Shown: in pieces, positions 52,185 to 63,455 of the stretch
Numbering within the stretch: the stretch's first letter is position 1
Layout: each line of letters opens with the position of its first letter
Assembly (NCBI RefSeq): GCF_004134905.2
Contig: NZ_SDPQ02000002.1
Location: forward strand, 806,001 to 870,000
Source: Aeromicrobium ginsengisoli
GTDB taxonomy: Bacteria; Actinomycetota; Actinomycetes; Propionibacteriales; Nocardioidaceae
Direction: 5' to 3'
DNA length: 64,000 nucleotides
The notes under the pieces: model-generated
Told to the model about the DNA's origin: nothing
What the model saw: the letters and a program-made list of their open reading frames with translations, nothing else
Database searches by the model: none
Translations under genes and position numbers: made by a program

Positions 52185-52727
52185 ATGGGCGGCGAAGAAC
52201 TGGCACTGATCGGTGCTGCCATCGCCGTCGGCATCGGCGCGGCGCTGCTGCCGGTGTTCGTCAACGCCGAGGTCTACGTCGTCACGATGGGCGCGACGGT
52301 CAACAGCAAGCCGTTCCTCGCGCTCCTGATCCTCATCCACGTCGCCGCGACGACGGTCGGCAAGGCGTTCGTGTTCCAGCTCGCGCGCAAGGGCACCAAC
52401 AAGATCCGGATGGTCAATCCCAAGCCGCCGCGCAACCGGGTGGCGGCGATGTCCCGGAGAGTCGGCCACAGCTTCGCCCAGACGCGGTTCGCGAAATGGA
52501 TCAAGAAGGTCAGCGACTGGCTGCTCTCGTTGCTCGACCGGCCCTACTCCGGCGGTCTCACGGCCTTCATGTCGTCCCTGATCGGCGTCCCGCCGCTCGC
52601 GATCGTCACGATCCTGGCCGGTGCCTCCAAGCAGCCGCAGTGGCTGTTCCTCACCACGGTCTTCACCGGGCGGCTGATCCAGTTCCTCGCGATCGCCTTC
52701 CTCCTGCACCAAGTCAGCTGGTTCTGA
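52185..52727 (+). CDS. membrane protein, DedA/VTT-like
   Basis: This is a 180-residue protein with an N-terminal segment (LALIGAAIAVGIGAALLPVF), a central basic loop and two C-terminal segments. GVPPLAIVTILAGASKQPQW followed by FLTTVFTGRLIQFLAI resembles the VTT (SNARE-associated) family of lipid-handling membrane proteins. The exact role is unknown. It lies 13 bases after prmC. Confidence 0.7.
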   Translation: MGGEELALIGAAIAVGIGAALLPVFVNAEVYVVTMGATVNSKPFLALLILIHVAATTVGKAFVFQLARKGTNKIRMVNPKPPRNRVAAMSRRVGHSFAQTRFAKWIKKVSDWLLSLLDRPYSGGLTAFMSSLIGVPPLAIVTILAGASKQPQWLFLTTVFTGRLIQFLAIAFLLHQVSWF

Positions 52728-52749
52728 CCCGTCGGCCTAGGATGACCGG

Positions 52750-53400
52750 GTGAAGTTCGACTGCAGCGTGGACGAGGAGTTCGACCGAGGGCTCGCCGCA
52801 GCGCAGGCCGCGCTCGAGGCGGGCAAGCTCGTGGTGCTGCCCACCGACACGGTCTATGGCATCGCCGCCGACGCCTTCAACCCTCGCGCGGTGCAGAACC
52901 TGCTCGACGCCAAGGGCCGCGGCCGCCACATGCCGCCGCCGGTGCTGGTCGGCGCTCCGACGACGCTCGACGCCCTGGCGATCGACATCCCGTCGTGGCT
53001 GCGGTCGACGGTCGAGGCGCTCTGGCCGGGCCCGCTCACAGTGATCTGCCGCCAGCAGCCGTCCCTGACGTGGGACCTCGGCGAGACCCACAACACGGTC
53101 GCCGTACGCATGCCCGACGACGCCCGCGCCCTCGCTCTCCTCAAGCAGACCGGCCCGCTCGCGGTCAGCAGCGCCAACACGACGGGTGACCCGGCCGCGC
53201 TGACGATCGACGACGCCGAGGACATGCTGGGCGGACGCGTCGCGGTCTACCTCGACGGCGGGCCGAGCCGTTCGGGCGTACCGTCGACGATCCTCGACGC
53301 CACGGGCTCGACACCGCGCGTCCTGCGCGTCGGCTCGATCTCCCTGGAGACCCTCCACTCCTACAACAACACGATCGAGCCCCCGGAAGACTTCGCCTAG
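52750..53400 (+). CDS. tsaC: L-threonylcarbamoyladenylate synthase (Sua5/YrdC/TsaC)
   Basis: This 216-residue enzyme makes threonylcarbamoyl-AMP from threonine, bicarbonate and ATP, the first step of t6A37 tRNA modification. KLVVLPTDTVYGIAADAF, the KxR-like KGRGRHMPPPVLVG, and SSANTTGDPA are the family motifs. It is a short form lacking the C-terminal Sua5 domain. GTG 52750 is six bases after a TAGGAT -10 box (leaderless). Its TAG overlaps the next GTG. Its substrate threonine comes from the hom-thrC-thrB genes nearby. Confidence 0.95.
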   Translation: MKFDCSVDEEFDRGLAAAQAALEAGKLVVLPTDTVYGIAADAFNPRAVQNLLDAKGRGRHMPPPVLVGAPTTLDALAIDIPSWLRSTVEALWPGPLTVICRQQPSLTWDLGETHNTVAVRMPDDARALALLKQTGPLAVSSANTTGDPAALTIDDAEDMLGGRVAVYLDGGPSRSGVPSTILDATGSTPRVLRVGSISLETLHSYNNTIEPPEDFA

Positions 53401-54524
53401 TGCGCGAATACCTGGTCGTCTTCGGCATCGCCCTGGGGGTGACCTATCTCCTCGCGTCGATCGCCCGCATGCTGGCCTACCGCTTCGGCGCCGTGGCGCG
53501 GGTCCGCGACCGTGACGTGCACGCGATCCCGACGCCCTACTTCGGCGGGCCGGCGATGCTGGGCGGCCTCATCGCGGCCTATCTCGTCGCGACCCACCTG
53601 CCGTTCCTCTCGATGGCCGACGACGGGGTCTTCAAGGACGCCCGGGCGGTGGTGCTGGGCGGTGCCGTGGTCTGCATCGTCGGCATCGTCGACGACCTCT
53701 ACGAGCTCGACGCGTTGAGCAAGTTCGCCGGCCAGGTCCTCGCCGGCGTCATCGTCGTCGCGCAAGGCGTGCAGTTCGTCTACCTGCCGCTCTACGGCAA
53801 CTACATCGGCCTCGACCAGGCGCAGGCGCTGATCTTCACGGTCCTGCTGATCGTCGGCACCGCCAACGCGGTCAACTTCGTCGACGGCCTCGACGGGCTC
53901 GCCGCCGGGATGGTCGCGATCGGCGCCGTGGCGTTCTTCGCGTACGCCTTCGTGCTCGCGGTCGAGAACGGTGAGACGCGCGCGATCGCGGCGGCGCTGC
54001 TCACGGCCGCGCTGGCCGGCGCCTGCATCGGCATCCTGCCGCACAACTTCTTCCCCGCCCGGATGTTCATCGGCGACTCCGGCTCGATGCTGATCGGCTT
54101 CGTGCTGGCCTGCTCGTCGATCAGCCTCACGGGCCAGTTCCCGGCGACCAGCATCTCGGAGGGCATCGGGGGGGCGCAGAACAGCTTCCTGCCGTCCTTG
54201 CTGCCGCTGATCCTGCCGTTCGCGATCCTCGTCGTGCCGTTCGTCGACCTGGCGCTCGCGGTCGTCCGCCGCACCCGCGCCGGCCGATCGCCGTTCAGCC
54301 CCGACAAGATGCACATCCACCACCGGCTGCTCGAGATCGGCCACTCGCACCGCCGCGCCGTCCTGCTGATGTACGCCTTCGCGGGCCTCGTCGCATTCGG
54401 CAGCGTCGTCATCAGCCTGTTCAGCGGCTGGCAGTCGATCGCCGGGTTCGCCACCCTCGCCGTCATCACGATCGCAGCGGTGTTCCTGCTGCCCAAGCTC
54501 GAAGAGAAGGTCTGGTCATCATGA
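53400..54524 (+). CDS. undecaprenyl-phosphate sugar-1-phosphate transferase (WecA/TagO/MraY superfamily)
   Basis: This is a 374-residue integral membrane enzyme with about 11 segments. Conserved cytoplasmic motifs: IPTPYFGGPAMLGG, VGIVDDLYELD with the Asp pair, NAVNFVDGLDGLAAG, IFIGDSG-like MFIGDSGSMLIG, and MHIHHRLLEIGHSH (the HIHH motif of WecA-type enzymes). It would transfer GlcNAc-1-phosphate or a related sugar to undecaprenyl- or decaprenyl-phosphate for cell-wall polymer synthesis. In actinobacteria it commonly lies just before the atp operon, as here. Confidence 0.93.
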   Translation: MREYLVVFGIALGVTYLLASIARMLAYRFGAVARVRDRDVHAIPTPYFGGPAMLGGLIAAYLVATHLPFLSMADDGVFKDARAVVLGGAVVCIVGIVDDLYELDALSKFAGQVLAGVIVVAQGVQFVYLPLYGNYIGLDQAQALIFTVLLIVGTANAVNFVDGLDGLAAGMVAIGAVAFFAYAFVLAVENGETRAIAAALLTAALAGACIGILPHNFFPARMFIGDSGSMLIGFVLACSSISLTGQFPATSISEGIGGAQNSFLPSLLPLILPFAILVVPFVDLALAVVRRTRAGRSPFSPDKMHIHHRLLEIGHSHRRAVLLMYAFAGLVAFGSVVISLFSGWQSIAGFATLAVITIAAVFLLPKLEEKVWSS

Positions 54525-54922
54525 ACGCGCTTCGTCCGGTGCTGCTGCCCGTGCTCGCTGTGACGGCGGTGATCGCGATCGTCGCCGGTGTCGTCGCCGG
54601 CGGTGACGGTGTCCTCGGTGCCCTGATCGGCGGCCTGGTCGTGGTCCTGTTCCTCGGCTCGACGCCGGTCGTGCTGAGCCCATTGGTCAAGGCCAGCGCG
54701 ACGCTGTCGCTGCCGGTCGCGCTCGGCTTCTTCACGACCAAGGCCGTCGCGATGCTCGTCGTCCTGGTCCTGCTGTTCGACGTCGGAGGGGTGGCCACCC
54801 ACGTCGACTCGCGGTGGTTCGGGATCGCCGCGATCGCCGCTTCGCTCGCCTGGACCCTCCTGCAGATCCTCGCATTTCGGCGCGAGCGCGTACCCACCTA
54901 TGACCTGGGTAACAGCGACTGA
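54521..54922 (+). CDS. small membrane protein at the AtpI position
   Basis: This is a 133-residue protein with four membrane segments (LLPVLAVTAVIAIVAGVVAG, LGALIGGLVVVLFL, FFTTKAVAMLVVLVLLF, AASLAWTLLQIL). Its start overlaps the preceding gene by four bases. Its position directly before atpB and its size fit the AtpI-like proteins that assist c-ring assembly. Sequence similarity alone is too weak to assign the symbol. Confidence 0.7.
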   Translation: MNALRPVLLPVLAVTAVIAIVAGVVAGGDGVLGALIGGLVVVLFLGSTPVVLSPLVKASATLSLPVALGFFTTKAVAMLVVLVLLFDVGGVATHVDSRWFGIAAIAASLAWTLLQILAFRRERVPTYDLGNSD

Positions 54923-54933
54923 GGTAGCCCTGA

Positions 54934-54975
54934 TAACCTCTGGACTGCGACCAACCATCCGGCCCTCAGGGCCGG
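54934..54975 (+). promoter_or_regulatory. probable atp operon promoter and leader hairpin
   Basis: TAACCT (54934-54939) is a good -10 box, giving a leader of about 115 bases before atpB. CCGGCCC/GGGCCGG with a TCA loop (54959-54975) is a compact hairpin near the 5' end, without a T run, so RNA stability is a likelier role than termination. Confidence 0.5.
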
Positions 54976-55062
54976 AACACATGTCGCACGACAATGACGC
55001 TGGCCGTATGCCTGATCGACGATGAGTCGCAGGCGACCACGCCATGACACGAAGGTGACCGA

Positions 55063-55863
55063 GTGACTCTCGCCTTGACCGCTTTTGCCGCATCGGCAGA
55101 GCCGCCCAGCCCTGGACCCAAGGACTTCGACCTGCCCGCGGTGTTCCACATCGGCGAGTTCGGCGTCACCAAGCCCATGCTGCTGGTGGTCCTGTCGCTG
55201 TTCGTGATCGTCGGGCTGTTCAGCACGATGGCTCGTCCGGCAGCGGTGGTTCCCGGTCGCATGCAGTTCGCCGGTGAGCTGGTCTACGGCTTCGTCCGCA
55301 ACGGCATCGCTCGCGAGAACATCGGCTCGGCCGAGTTCATGCGCTTCGTGCCCTACCTCTTCACGATCTTCCTGTTCGTGCTGGTCAACAACTTCTACGG
55401 CCTCTTCCCGTTCCTCCAGTTCCCGTCGATGTCCCACATCGGCTACCCGCTGGCGATCGCGATCCTGAGCTGGCTGGTCTACAACGGTGCCGGCATCAAG
55501 AAGAAGGGCTTCCTCGGCTACCTCAAGCACGAGACCGTGCCGGGCGGCATGAAGGGCCCCATCCTCCTGCTGCTCGTGCCGCTGGAGTTCCTGTCCAACA
55601 TCCTGCTGCGGCCCATCACGCTGACGCTGCGTCTGTTCGCCACGATGTTCGCCGGCCACCTGCTGCTGATCCTGTTCTCGCTCGGCGGGTCCTACCTGCT
55701 GCTGCACTCCGACAACTCGCTGGCGCTGCCCGCCGGCCTGGTGTCGTCGCTCCTGGCGATCGCGATCAGCTTCCTGGAGATCCTGATCATGTTCCTCCAG
55801 GCCTACGTCTTCACGCTGCTGTCGTCGATGTACATCGGCGAGGCGCTCGCAGACGAGCACTGA
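55063..55863 (+). CDS. atpB: F1Fo ATP synthase subunit a
   Basis: This 266-residue membrane subunit forms the proton half-channels against the c-ring. The essential arginine is in [20 protein letters not shown], and the C-terminal [20 protein letters not shown] is typical. GTG 55063 is the start. It is first in an atpBEFHAGDC operon on the plus strand. Confidence 0.97.
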   Translation: MTLALTAFAASAEPPSPGPKDFDLPAVFHIGEFGVTKPMLLVVLSLFVIVGLFSTMARPAAVVPGRMQFAGELVYGFVRNGIARENIGSAEFMRFVPYLFTIFLFVLVNNFYGLFPFLQFPSMSHIGYPLAIAILSWLVYNGAGIKKKGFLGYLKHETVPGGMKGPILLLLVPLEFLSNILLRPITLTLRLFATMFAGHLLLILFSLGGSYLLLHSDNSLALPAGLVSSLLAIAISFLEILIMFLQAYVFTLLSSMYIGEALADEH

Positions 55864-55960
55864 GCACACCCCAGACCCACAACTTCATACGCTTCACCAG
55901 ATCCACCAGATACGCCCCACCAGCGATGCTCACTCGAGCGTCACAACGAAAGGAAATGCC

Positions 55961-56185
55961 GTGGAGTCCATCGGCACTCTGAACATGGTCGGTCTCGGCC
56001 TCGCCGCGATCGGCCCCGGTATCGGCGTCGGCCTGATCTTCGCCGCGTTCGTCACCGGTGTCGCCCGTCAGCCCGAGGCTGAGGGCAAGCTGCGCCAGAT
56101 CGCCATCCTGGGCTTCGTCCTCGCCGAGCAGTTCTTCATCATCGGCCTGGCCCTGGCGTTCGTCCTCAAGTCGTCGAACACCTGA
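55961..56185 (+). CDS. atpE: F1Fo ATP synthase subunit c
   Basis: This is a 74-residue hairpin of two membrane helices: glycine-rich [16 protein letters not shown], polar loop [11 protein letters not shown], and the second helix with the proton-binding glutamate in [14 protein letters not shown]. The c-ring couples proton flow to rotation. GTG 55961 has an AAAGGA site. It lies in a 98-base gap after atpB. Confidence 0.97.
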   Translation: MESIGTLNMVGLGLAAIGPGIGVGLIFAAFVTGVARQPEAEGKLRQIAILGFVLAEQFFIIGLALAFVLKSSNT

Positions 56186-56213
56186 TCCCGACACCTCGAC
56201 AGAAGGCACGCCC

Positions 56214-56759
56214 ATGATCACGTCACGTCTCGCTCTCGCGGCGGCGGAACCGGAGGACACCAATCCTCTGATCCCGCACACGCCCGAGATCGTCATCAGT
56301 CTGATCGTCTTCGGGTTGATCTTCTTCCTCCTGAAGAAGCTCGTCATCCCGGCGTTCGAGAAGGCCTATGCCGAGCGCACCGCCGCGATCGAGGGCGGTA
56401 TCGAGGAGGCCCAGGCAGCCCAGAAGGAAGCCAAGGCCGCTCTCGACAAGTACAACGAGCAGCTCGCCGGGGCCCGTCACGAGGCTGCGGCGATCCGCGA
56501 AGAGGCCAAGGAGCAGGGCGCGCAGATCATTGCCGAGCTCCGCGCCCAGGCTCAGGCCGAGGCGGAGCGCATCACCTCGACGGCGCACGCGCAGGTCGAG
56601 GCCGAGCGTGCTCAGGTGCTCGCCCAGCTCAAGGGCGAGGTCGGCTCGATGGCCACGCAGCTGGCCGGGCGCATCGTGGGCGAGTCCCTCGATGACGACG
56701 CACGCCAGAAGCGCACCGTCGAGCGGTTCATCGCCGAGCTCGAGGAGTCGGCCAACTGA
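56214..56759 (+). CDS. atpF: F1Fo ATP synthase subunit b
   Basis: This 181-residue stator subunit has a single membrane segment at about 25-45 (IVISLIVFGLIFFLLKKLVI), followed by a long, charged coiled coil (ERTAAIEGGIEEAQAAQKEA onward). ATG 56214 follows AGAAGG. Its TGA overlaps the atpH ATG. Confidence 0.96.
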   Translation: MITSRLALAAAEPEDTNPLIPHTPEIVISLIVFGLIFFLLKKLVIPAFEKAYAERTAAIEGGIEEAQAAQKEAKAALDKYNEQLAGARHEAAAIREEAKEQGAQIIAELRAQAQAEAERITSTAHAQVEAERAQVLAQLKGEVGSMATQLAGRIVGESLDDDARQKRTVERFIAELEESAN

Positions 56760-57559
56760 TGCGAGGCATTTCAGCGAAGTCCCTGGTCGACGTCCTCGCC
56801 GCAGTCGATGCGGCGAAGGGCAAGGCCGGCGACCTCGGAGCGGAGCTGTTCGGCGTCGTCTCGACGCTGGACGGCGCCCCTGCGCTTCGCCGGGTGCTGA
56901 CCGACCCGTCGACCGAGGCCGAGGCCAAGGTGGGGCTCGCCAAGCAGGTCTTCGGCGGCCAGATCGGCGCCGACACCCTGACGGTGCTCAATGCTGCCGT
57001 CAGCGGGCGCTGGGCCTCGATGCGTGACCTGACCGACGGTCTTGAGACCGCCGGCGTTGCCGCCGAGGTCGCCGCCGCTGATGCGGCCGGTGAGCTCGAC
57101 GCGCTCGAGACCGAGCTGTTCGAGGTCGAGCGGATCGTCCGATCCGACGCCGACCTCAGGCAGGTCGTCTCGGACCGGGGCATCCCGGCCGACGCCAAGG
57201 GCGCACTGCTGGCCACGATCCTCGAGGGCAAGGTCACCGGCGCCACGCTGGCACTGGCGACCCAGGCCGCCGCGGCACGCACGGGATCGTTCGAGAAGGT
57301 CCTGTCGACCTTCGGCGAGACCGTCGCCGCACGCCGCAGCCGGCTGCTCGCCGAGGTGCGGGTGGCCTACGACCTGGCGGACGCCGAGAAGACCCGCCTC
57401 GCCAAGGCTCTTGCCAAGAAGTACGGACGCGACGTCCACCTCAACATCGTCGTCGATCCCTCGGTCGTCGGAGGCATTGCCGTCTCCGTCGGTGACGAGG
57501 TCGTCGACGGCACCATGTCCACTCGCCTCGAAGTCGCCCGCCGGCGTCTTGCAGGCTAG
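56759..57559 (+). CDS. atpH: F1Fo ATP synthase subunit delta
   Basis: This 266-residue OSCP/delta subunit links the stator to the alpha3beta3 head. The N-terminal helical domain begins with [20 protein letters not shown], and the C-terminal [20 protein letters not shown] is the family signature. It is longer than E. coli delta (177), as usual in actinobacteria. It overlaps atpF by one base. Confidence 0.95.
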   Translation: MRGISAKSLVDVLAAVDAAKGKAGDLGAELFGVVSTLDGAPALRRVLTDPSTEAEAKVGLAKQVFGGQIGADTLTVLNAAVSGRWASMRDLTDGLETAGVAAEVAAADAAGELDALETELFEVERIVRSDADLRQVVSDRGIPADAKGALLATILEGKVTGATLALATQAAAARTGSFEKVLSTFGETVAARRSRLLAEVRVAYDLADAEKTRLAKALAKKYGRDVHLNIVVDPSVVGGIAVSVGDEVVDGTMSTRLEVARRRLAG

Positions 57560-57591
57560 ATCACTCACCGAACAAGAAGGCAGGCACACAC

Positions 57592-59238
57592 ATGGCGGAA
57601 CTCACGATCCGTCCGGACGAGATCCGCGACGCATTGCAGAAGTTCGTGGCCGACTACAAGCCGAGCGCTGCTGCGACCGAAGAGGTCGGCGTCGTCGCCG
57701 AGGCCGGTGACGGCATCGCGCGCGTCGAGGGACTGCCCTCGGCGATGGCCAACGAGCTGCTCGAGTTCGAGGACGGCACGTTGGGCCTCGCGCTCAACCT
57801 GGACGTCCGTGAGATCGGTGTCGTCATCCTCGGTGAGTTCTCCGGCATCGAAGAGGGCCAGACCGTACGCCGCACCGGTGAGGTGCTCTCGGTGCCCGTC
57901 GGTGACAACTACCTCGGCCGCGTCGTCGACCCGCTCGGCAACCCGATCGACGGACTCGGCGACATCGAGACCAGCGAGCGCCGTGCGCTCGAGCTGCAGG
58001 CCCCCAACGTGATGCAGCGCAAGAGCGTGCACGAGCCCATGATGACCGGCCTCAAGTCGATCGACTCGCTGACGCCGATCGGCCGTGGCCAGCGCCAGCT
58101 GATCATCGGTGACCGCCAGACCGGCAAGACCGCGATCGCGATCGACACGATCATCAACCAGAAGGAGTTCTGGGCGTCGGGCGACCCGGAGAAGCAGGTC
58201 CGCTGCATCTACGTCGGCATCGGCCAGAAGGGCTCGACCATCGCGGGCATCCGCGGTGCGCTCGAAGAGGCCGGCGCGCTGGAGTACACGACGATCGTCG
58301 CGGCCCCCGCGTCCGACTCGGCGGGCTTCAAGTACCTCGCTCCCTACACCGGCTCGGCCATCGGCCAGCACTGGATGTACGAGGGCAAGCACGTCCTCAT
58401 CGTGTTCGACGACCTGTCCAAGCAGGCTGAGGCCTACCGCGCCGTGTCGCTGCTGCTGCGCCGCCCGCCGGGCCGTGAGGCATACCCCGGCGACGTGTTC
58501 TACCTGCACTCGCGGCTCCTCGAGCGTTGCGCCAAGCTCAGCGACGAGCTGGGCGCCGGCTCGATGACGGGCCTGCCGATCGTCGAGACCAAGGCCAACG
58601 ACGTGTCGGCCTACATCCCGACCAACGTCATCTCGATCACCGACGGCCAGATCTTCCTCCAGTCGGACCTGTTCAACGCCAACCAGCGTCCCGCGGTCGA
58701 CGTCGGCATCTCGGTGTCGCGCGTCGGTGGTGCCGCGATGACCAAGTCGATGAAGGCCGTCACCGGTTCGCTCAAGGTCGAGCTCGCCCAGTACCGCGCC
58801 ATGGAGGCGTTCGCGATGTTCGCGTCCGATCTCGACGCCGCGTCCAAGCAGCAGCTCGCCCGTGGTCAGCGCATCATGGAGCTGTTCAAGCAGGGCCAGT
58901 ACGCGCCGTTCCCGACCGAGAACCAGGTCGTCTCGATCTGGGCCGCCACGACCGGCAAGCTCGATCCCGTGCCGCTGCAGGACGTGAGCCGCTTCGAGAC
59001 CGAGTTCCTCGACTTCCTCAAGCGTTCGCACGGTCCCGTGCTCGACGCGATCCGTGAGTCGGGCAAGTTCGAGGACGACAACGAGCAGGCGCTCGAGGGT
59101 GCCTACACCGAGTTCCTCAAGCAGTTCGAGACCCACGAGGGTGAGCAGATCATCGTCAAGGCGGGTCACGAGGAGTTCGAGGCCCTGTCCGACGAAGACG
59201 TCGAGCAGGAGCAGATCGTCAAGCAGAAGCGGGGCTGA
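57592..59238 (+). CDS. atpA: F1Fo ATP synthase subunit alpha
   Basis: This is a 548-residue regulatory nucleotide-binding subunit. It has Walker [15 protein letters not shown] (about 170-183), [11 protein letters not shown], Walker B-region [17 protein letters not shown], the arginine finger region SVSRVGGAA, and an extended C-terminal tail ([15 protein letters not shown]), as in mycobacterial alpha where the extension suppresses ATP hydrolysis. An AAGAAGG site precedes it. Confidence 0.97.
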   Translation: MAELTIRPDEIRDALQKFVADYKPSAAATEEVGVVAEAGDGIARVEGLPSAMANELLEFEDGTLGLALNLDVREIGVVILGEFSGIEEGQTVRRTGEVLSVPVGDNYLGRVVDPLGNPIDGLGDIETSERRALELQAPNVMQRKSVHEPMMTGLKSIDSLTPIGRGQRQLIIGDRQTGKTAIAIDTIINQKEFWASGDPEKQVRCIYVGIGQKGSTIAGIRGALEEAGALEYTTIVAAPASDSAGFKYLAPYTGSAIGQHWMYEGKHVLIVFDDLSKQAEAYRAVSLLLRRPPGREAYPGDVFYLHSRLLERCAKLSDELGAGSMTGLPIVETKANDVSAYIPTNVISITDGQIFLQSDLFNANQRPAVDVGISVSRVGGAAMTKSMKAVTGSLKVELAQYRAMEAFAMFASDLDAASKQQLARGQRIMELFKQGQYAPFPTENQVVSIWAATTGKLDPVPLQDVSRFETEFLDFLKRSHGPVLDAIRESGKFEDDNEQALEGAYTEFLKQFETHEGEQIIVKAGHEEFEALSDEDVEQEQIVKQKRG

Positions 59239-59240
59239 CG

Positions 59241-61647
<2,407 letters not shown>

Positions 61648-61648
<1 letters not shown>

Positions 61649-62025
61649 TGGCCGACCTCTTGCAGATCGAGCTCGTCGCCGCCGACCGCGTCGTGTGGTC
61701 GGGGCAGGCGAGCCAGGTCATCGCCCGTACGGTCGAGGGAGACCTCGGCGTGCTGTCGGGTCACGCGCCGCTGCTGTCGCTGCTCGTGCCGGGAGTCGTC
61801 GAGATCAAGCCGCCGGACGGCGAGGTCGTACGTGCTGCGGTCGCGGAGGGATTCCTCTCGGTGGCCGACAACCACGTGTCTATCCTGAGTGAGGACGCGT
61901 TCCTCGCTTCCGAGGTCGATGCGAGCGCGACGCGTGCCGAGCTCGAGGCGGCGCAGTCCGAGGGTGACCAGGACGCCGTCATGCGTGCCGAGGCGAAGCT
62001 GCGCCTCATCGACAAGGCGTCCTGA
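61648..62025 (+). CDS. atpC: F1Fo ATP synthase subunit epsilon
   Basis: This 125-residue rotor and inhibitory subunit has the N-terminal beta-sandwich ARTVEGDLGVLSGHAPLLS and VAEGFLSVADNHVSIL, then a short helical C-terminal domain (ATRAELEAAQSEGDQDAVMR). It is the last ATP synthase gene; DUF2550 follows after 19 bases, the standard actinobacterial order. Confidence 0.96.
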
Positions 62026-62044
62026 CAAACGGAGGGAGATCGTG

Positions 62045-62491
62045 ATGCCACTGTGGATGTGGTTCGTCGACTCCCTGGTGTTCGTCTTCGCCCTGCTGGT
62101 CCTGCTGATCGTCGGGCTGCTGGTGCGGCGCCGCTTCCTGGCCCGCTCCGGCGGCACGTTCGAGATGAGCGTCAACCGTTCGCCTGAGGCGCAGGCCAAG
62201 GGCTGGATGCTGGGCCTCGCGGTCTACAAGGACACCGAGCTCGAGTGGTTTCGCACGTTCTCGCTCTCGCCCCGGCCGACCTTCCGCTTCACGCGCGGTG
62301 ACGTGCACCTCGAGGGCCGGCGCGAACCTGTCGGCCACGAGGTCCACGCGATCCACGCCGGCCACCTGATCGTGGCGACCGAGAATGCGGCGGGAGTCCG
62401 CCAGTTCGCCATGAGCGGCAACGCTTTGACCGGCCTGCTGTCGTGGCTCGAGTCGTCGCCCCCGGGCCAGCGCGTCAACAACGTGCTCTGA
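62045..62491 (+). CDS. DUF2550 membrane protein
   Basis: This is a 148-residue protein with one N-terminal membrane segment (SLVFVFALLVLLIVGLLV) followed by a cytoplasmic domain with GGTFEMSVN, KGWMLGLAVY, LEWFRTFSLSPRPTFRFTR and NALTGLLSWLES, the DUF2550 pattern. It follows atpC in most actinobacteria and is probably co-transcribed. GTG 62042 is an alternative start, one codon longer. The role is unknown. Confidence 0.9.
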   Translation: MPLWMWFVDSLVFVFALLVLLIVGLLVRRRFLARSGGTFEMSVNRSPEAQAKGWMLGLAVYKDTELEWFRTFSLSPRPTFRFTRGDVHLEGRREPVGHEVHAIHAGHLIVATENAAGVRQFAMSGNALTGLLSWLESSPPGQRVNNVL

Positions 62492-62595
62492 GGCGTACGT
62501 ACAGGTTCTCTCCTTGCGGTTGACGGCCCCGCGGAGCCGGGGGAGAATCGATCCAAGAGGAGCGGATCCCCGCCTCCTAAGGGAGCAGGTGCACT

Positions 62596-62724
62596 GTGAT
62601 CAAGCGTCTAGTAGCCGCAGCATTCGTGTCGGTCCTGGCAGTCGTGGGCATCGCCCCCGCCGCCAGCGCGGCCAGCGGCCACACCGGGTCGCACGTCGTT
62701 CAGTACGCGATCGACTGGGACTGA
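62596..62724 (+). CDS. 42-residue secreted peptide precursor
   Basis: A GTG at 62596 with GGGAG about ten bases upstream opens a 42-codon frame. Residues 1-26 are a textbook signal peptide (MIKRLVAAAF, hydrophobic core, APAASA cleavage motif), leaving a mature peptide of about 16 residues, SGHTGSHVVQYAIDWD, with two histidines and an acidic aromatic end. A strong stem-loop follows. I do not recognise the peptide; it could be a signalling, metal-binding or structural product. Confidence 0.6.
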   Translation: MIKRLVAAAFVSVLAVVGIAPAASAASGHTGSHVVQYAIDWD

Positions 62725-62738
62725 CCGACTGATTCCTG

Positions 62739-62764
62739 ATGGCACCCACCACGGTGGGTGCCAT
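62739..62764. terminator. stem-loop between the peptide gene and the adenosyltransferase
   Basis: ATGGCACCCAC pairs perfectly with GTGGGTGCCAT around CACG (11 base pairs). It lies 14 bases after the peptide stop and 39 bases from the convergent gene end, so it can serve both strands. No T run follows. Confidence 0.65.
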
Positions 62765-62802
62765 TGGCATGCCCTCAGGCTGTTGGCTTCGCGCTGACGC
62801 CT

Positions 62803-63375
62803 TCAGCGCTCACCGCCCGGGACCCAGAGCACGTCTCCGGCCTCGCGGTTGGCGTGGCGACCGAGGATGAACAGCAGGTCGCTGAGCCGGTTGAGGTACT
62901 TCGCGGTCAGCACGTTCATGGTGTCGCCGTGCTCCTCGATCGCGGCCCACGCCGAACGCTCGGCCCGGCGGGTCACGGTGCAGGCGATGTGGACGGCCGC
63001 GGCCGCCGGCGTGCCGCCCCGCAGGATGAACGACCGCAGCTTGGGCAGCTGCTCGTTGTAGTGGTCGCACCAGCCCTCGAGCCGGTCGATGTAGTCCGGC
63101 TCGACTCGCAGCGGCGGGTACTCCGGGTTGTCGACGACGGGGCACGACAGGTCGGCGCCGACGTCGAACAGGTCGTTCTGCACGTGGGTCAGCACCGCGA
63201 TGACGCCATCGTCGAGCGTGCCGAGCGAGATCGCGAAGCCGATCTGGGCGTTGGCCTCGTCGACGTCGGCGTAGGCGGCGAGCCGCAGGTCGAGCTTGCT
63301 GGTCTTGCTCATGTCGCCGAGGTTCGTGGTGCCGTCGTCGCCGGTTCGCGTGTATATCCGCGTCAGATTGACCAT
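62803..63375 (-). CDS. PduO-type ATP:cob(I)alamin adenosyltransferase
   Basis: This 190-residue enzyme transfers the 5'-deoxyadenosyl group of ATP to cob(I)alamin, giving coenzyme B12. The N-terminal IYTRTGDDGTTNLGDMSKTS is the ATP-binding motif; RRAERSAW and LNRLSDLLFILGRHAN are the conserved C-terminal helices. ATG 63375 is exactly six bases after TACGAT (minus strand), a leaderless arrangement. It is divergent from the B12-dependent mutase that would use its product; 80 bases hold both promoters. Confidence 0.95.
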   Translation of the reverse strand: MVNLTRIYTRTGDDGTTNLGDMSKTSKLDLRLAAYADVDEANAQIGFAISLGTLDDGVIAVLTHVQNDLFDVGADLSCPVVDNPEYPPLRVEPDYIDRLEGWCDHYNEQLPKLRSFILRGGTPAAAAVHIACTVTRRAERSAWAAIEEHGDTMNVLTAKYLNRLSDLLFILGRHANREAGDVLWVPGGER

Positions 63376-63455
63376 GTGCACATCGTACGAGTGTGAGCAG
63401 GAACGCCCTCTCGAGGCAGTGACCGCAAAGGTTACGGGGAGGTAACCTGACCGAC

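Noticed and set aside
54959..54975. CCGGCCC/GGGCCGG hairpin as a terminator between the AtpI-like gene and atpB
   Set aside because: It has no T run and lies downstream of a good -10 box inside the probable atp leader, so a leader hairpin is the better reading.
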